Shown: positions 4,993 to 6,646 of the stretch, in pieces | Layout of the letters: every line of letters starts with the position of its first letter | Position numbering within the stretch: position 1 is the stretch's first letter | NCBI GenBank assembly: GCA_022822575.1 | Contig: JAJEBJ010000071.1 | Span: 1 to 6,646 of the forward strand | From: Alphaproteobacteria bacterium | GTDB taxonomy: Bacteria > Pseudomonadota > Alphaproteobacteria > SP197 | Direction: 5' to 3' | DNA: 6,646 nt | The notes under the pieces: model-generated | Seen by the model: only the letters and a program-made list of their open reading frames with translations | The model's database searches: none | Told to the model about the DNA's origin: nothing | Position numbers and translations under genes: made by a program

Positions 4993-6163
4993 GACGGCGA
5001 TGAAACCTCCGGTTGTGACATTGAGCGCCGGGCCGGTGCAGAGCTACCCCAATGTGCTTCAGGCCCTGGCGCGGCCGATCGGCTACGATTTCGATCCTGC
5101 GTTCCAGGCCTTCTACGAGGAGACCGCGCTCAAGTGCGCTCGCGCCATGCGCCAGGACGAGCCGGCCCTCATCCTGCAGGCCGAACCGGCGGTGGCCATC
5201 GAGGCTGCGGCCGCCTCGCTGATCTCGGCCGACGATGTCGTGCTCAACCTCGCGTCGGGCGTCTACGGCAAGGGTTTCGGCTACTGGTCCGCGCGCTATC
5301 ACAAGTCGATGGTCGAGATCGAGGTGCCGTTCAACGACGCCATCAGCCCGGCGGCTGTCGAGGCGGCGCTCCGAGACCACCCGGAGATCTCGGTGGTCTC
5401 CGTCGTCCATCACGACACACCGTCGGGCACCCTCAACCCGATCGTCGACATCGGCCGCCTGGTGGCCGATCACGGGGCGCTTCTCATCGTCGATGCGGTG
5501 TCTTCGTTCGGCGGCATGGACATCCACCCCGGGGACTGTCACGCGGACATCTTCATCACGGGCCCGGGAAAGTGCCTGGGCGGCACGCCGGGCATCACGT
5601 TCGTCGCGGTCTCTGAGGCGGCCTGGGAGCACATGGAAGGCAATTCCGCCGCGCCGCGCGCCTCGGCGCTGAGCTACCTTGACTGGCGGAACGCATGGAG
5701 CCGTTCGGCGCCCTTCCCGTTCACGCCTTCCACGGCCGAGGTCTGCGGGCTGGCGGAGGCCGTGGACCACTACTTTCGCGAGGGTCCGGAAGAGGTCTGG
5801 CGGCGCCACGCTCTCACCGCCCGCGCCTGCCGCGAAGGACTGAAGGCCTGCGGTGCGGCACTGTGGGCGGCCCGCGAGGAGATCGCGTCGCCCTCGACCA
5901 CGGCCATCGAGGTTCCCGATGGCCTCAGGGACACCGACATCTTCGATGTCGCGCGGCGGGACTATGGCGTGGTCTTTTCTCTTGGCCGGGGCGCGACCGC
6001 CGGCAAACTCCTGCGCATCGGCCACATGGGCCCGACGGCGGAACCGGCCTATGCCTTCATCGCCGTGGCGGCCATGGCAGGCGCCTTGCGCAAGCTCGGT
6101 TTCCCCGCCGACGTCGGCAAGGGGATAGAGGCGGCTCTCGCCGTGATCGACAATCAGGAGTAG
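4991..6163 (+). CDS. ppat: Pyridoxamine-pyruvate aminotransferase (class V aminotransferase fold)
   Basis: The predicted reaction is pyridoxamine + pyruvate to pyridoxal + L-alanine. In the Mesorhizobium loti enzyme, pyridoxamine or pyridoxal occupies the cofactor pocket as substrate and no PLP is needed. From ATG 4991 the protein has 390 residues; ATG 4985 would add two. Numbered from 4991: LSAGPVQSYPN (11-21); Tyr32 in GYDFDPAF; Glu65 in LQAEPAVAIEAAA, matching the substrate-binding Glu68 I recall in the M. loti enzyme; LNLASGVYGKGFGYW (86-99); Asp168 in IVDAVSSFGGMD; the substrate-binding Lys194 in TGPGKCLGGTPG; Arg333 in LGRGATAGK; Arg342 in LLRIGHMGPTA. These Glu, Lys and Arg positions separate it from ordinary alanine-glyoxylate transaminases. 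It is convergent with the pyridoxolactonase gene, overlapping it by 10 nt. The call is strong but from remembered sequence. Confidence 0.92.
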   Translation: MTAMKPPVVTLSAGPVQSYPNVLQALARPIGYDFDPAFQAFYEETALKCARAMRQDEPALILQAEPAVAIEAAAASLISADDVVLNLASGVYGKGFGYWSARYHKSMVEIEVPFNDAISPAAVEAALRDHPEISVVSVVHHDTPSGTLNPIVDIGRLVADHGALLIVDAVSSFGGMDIHPGDCHADIFITGPGKCLGGTPGITFVAVSEAAWEHMEGNSAAPRASALSYLDWRNAWSRSAPFPFTPSTAEVCGLAEAVDHYFREGPEEVWRRHALTARACREGLKACGAALWAAREEIASPSTTAIEVPDGLRDTDIFDVARRDYGVVFSLGRGATAGKLLRIGHMGPTAEPAYAFIAVAAMAGALRKLGFPADVGKGIEAALAVIDNQE

Positions 6164-6646
6164 TAGCCGTCGGGCGCCTTCACGTAGTCGACGAAGCTCT
6201 CCGGATCGTGGGAGTAGAAGAGTTCCGCGTCATGGGTCTCTGCCAGGTCCTTCAGGCGCTGCATGGACTGCAGGCTCGCCGTCGGATCGAGGTGGAAACT
6301 CGAGATGCACATCAGGTCCATGTTCTTCTGGCTGTAGCAGGCGTCGGCGGTGAAGAGCATGGGCCGCCGGTTGGCCAGTTCGACCATCATCGAGTAGTGG
6401 CCCGCAGTGTGGCCGGGAGTCTCGAAGAGCCACAGGCCCTTGGCGATTTCCTGATCACCGGTCAGGGTCTCGAATTTCGGCGTGTAGATATCGAGTTCGG
6501 GATCCCCGGAGCCACCGACCGAACTCGAGTCATCTCCGCCCTCGCCCTTCGTGAAGCCGAGATCCGAATACCCCAGGTGCTCGAAGGGCTGATGGTGCTC
6601 GCAGGCCTCGAGTTCCTTCGCATGGCACACCGTGCAGGCGGTCGAG
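6154..6646 (-). CDS. 4-Pyridoxolactonase, metallo-beta-lactamase fold (N-terminus off the window)
   Basis: The predicted reaction is Zn-dependent opening of 4-pyridoxolactone to 4-pyridoxic acid, directly after pyridoxal dehydrogenase in the pathway. The frame is open to the right edge, so the GTG at 6630 is internal. The visible 163 C-terminal residues start STACTVCHAKEL; about 100 residues, including the HxHxDH metal motif, are off the window. Landmarks (window numbering): QPFEHLGYSDL (19-29), which I recall in the M. loti lactonase; metal ligand His79 in ETPGHTAGHYSM; bridging Asp101 in LFTADACYSQK; FHLDP (117-121); His146 in LFYSHD. Residues 31-60 form a Gly/Asp/Ser-rich insert before the ETP strand. 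An N-acyl-homoserine lactonase is the main alternative, but the specific runs and the neighbours favour pyridoxolactone. It is convergent with the transaminase, overlapping by 10 nt. Confidence 0.88.
   Translation of the reverse strand, partial: STACTVCHAKELEACEHHQPFEHLGYSDLGFTKGEGGDDSSSVGGSGDPELDIYTPKFETLTGDQEIAKGLWLFETPGHTAGHYSMMVELANRRPMLFTADACYSQKNMDLMCISSFHLDPTASLQSMQRLKDLAETHDAELFYSHDPESFVDYVKAPDGYYS

Noticed and set aside
4660..5616. 318-codon + strand frame across the lipoprotein gene and into the transaminase
   Set aside because: It is out of frame with the motif-rich transaminase, Arg/Gly/His-rich, and has no domain.
4925..6025. 366-codon minus-strand frame opposite the transaminase
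   Set aside because: It overlaps both the lipoprotein and transaminase genes, with Arg/Gly/Asp/Val-rich composition and no motif, so it is a shadow.

Overview
The window is GC-rich, densely coding bacterial DNA. Strong G/C preference at third codon positions and the protein matches suggest an alphaproteobacterium, possibly Rhizobiales- or Rhodospirillales-like. Three of its genes resemble, by remembered sequence, the characterised vitamin B6-degrading enzymes of Mesorhizobium loti. I could run no database search, so names rest on visible motifs and family knowledge.

Left half (1-3618, all + strand): the 3' part of a class III, PLP-dependent omega-aminotransferase gene runs in from the left edge. 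After a 270-nt spacer comes a complete paralogue. The two align without a single gap (offset exactly 1659 nt; about 88% protein identity), so they are a tandem duplication. After another 175 nt comes a PuuD-type gamma-glutamyl hydrolase of the class I glutamine amidotransferase fold (peptidase C26), closed by two consecutive hairpins.

Right half (3619-6646): a promoter/operator-like segment with a TGTCAAA/TTTGACA inverted repeat precedes an SDR that closely resembles NAD-dependent pyridoxal 4-dehydrogenase. A small minus-strand lipoprotein gene follows. Facing away from it on the + strand is a pyridoxamine-pyruvate aminotransferase; the two start codons share one CATG tetranucleotide. The window ends with the C-terminal 163 residues of a minus-strand 4-pyridoxolactonase (metallo-beta-lactamase fold), whose 3' end overlaps the aminotransferase by 10 nt.

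The right half therefore encodes three consecutive reactions of vitamin B6 degradation pathway I: pyridoxamine + pyruvate to pyridoxal + alanine; pyridoxal + NAD+ to 4-pyridoxolactone; and lactone hydrolysis to 4-pyridoxate. The left half (paired amine transaminases and a gamma-glutamyl hydrolase) looks like amine or GABA catabolism. Its link to B6 breakdown is not established. One possibility is handling of succinic semialdehyde, the C4 end product of pathway I; another is a gamma-glutamylated amine route. No RNA genes, CRISPR arrays, insertion sequences or phage genes were seen, and no gene-free stretch exceeds 300 nt.
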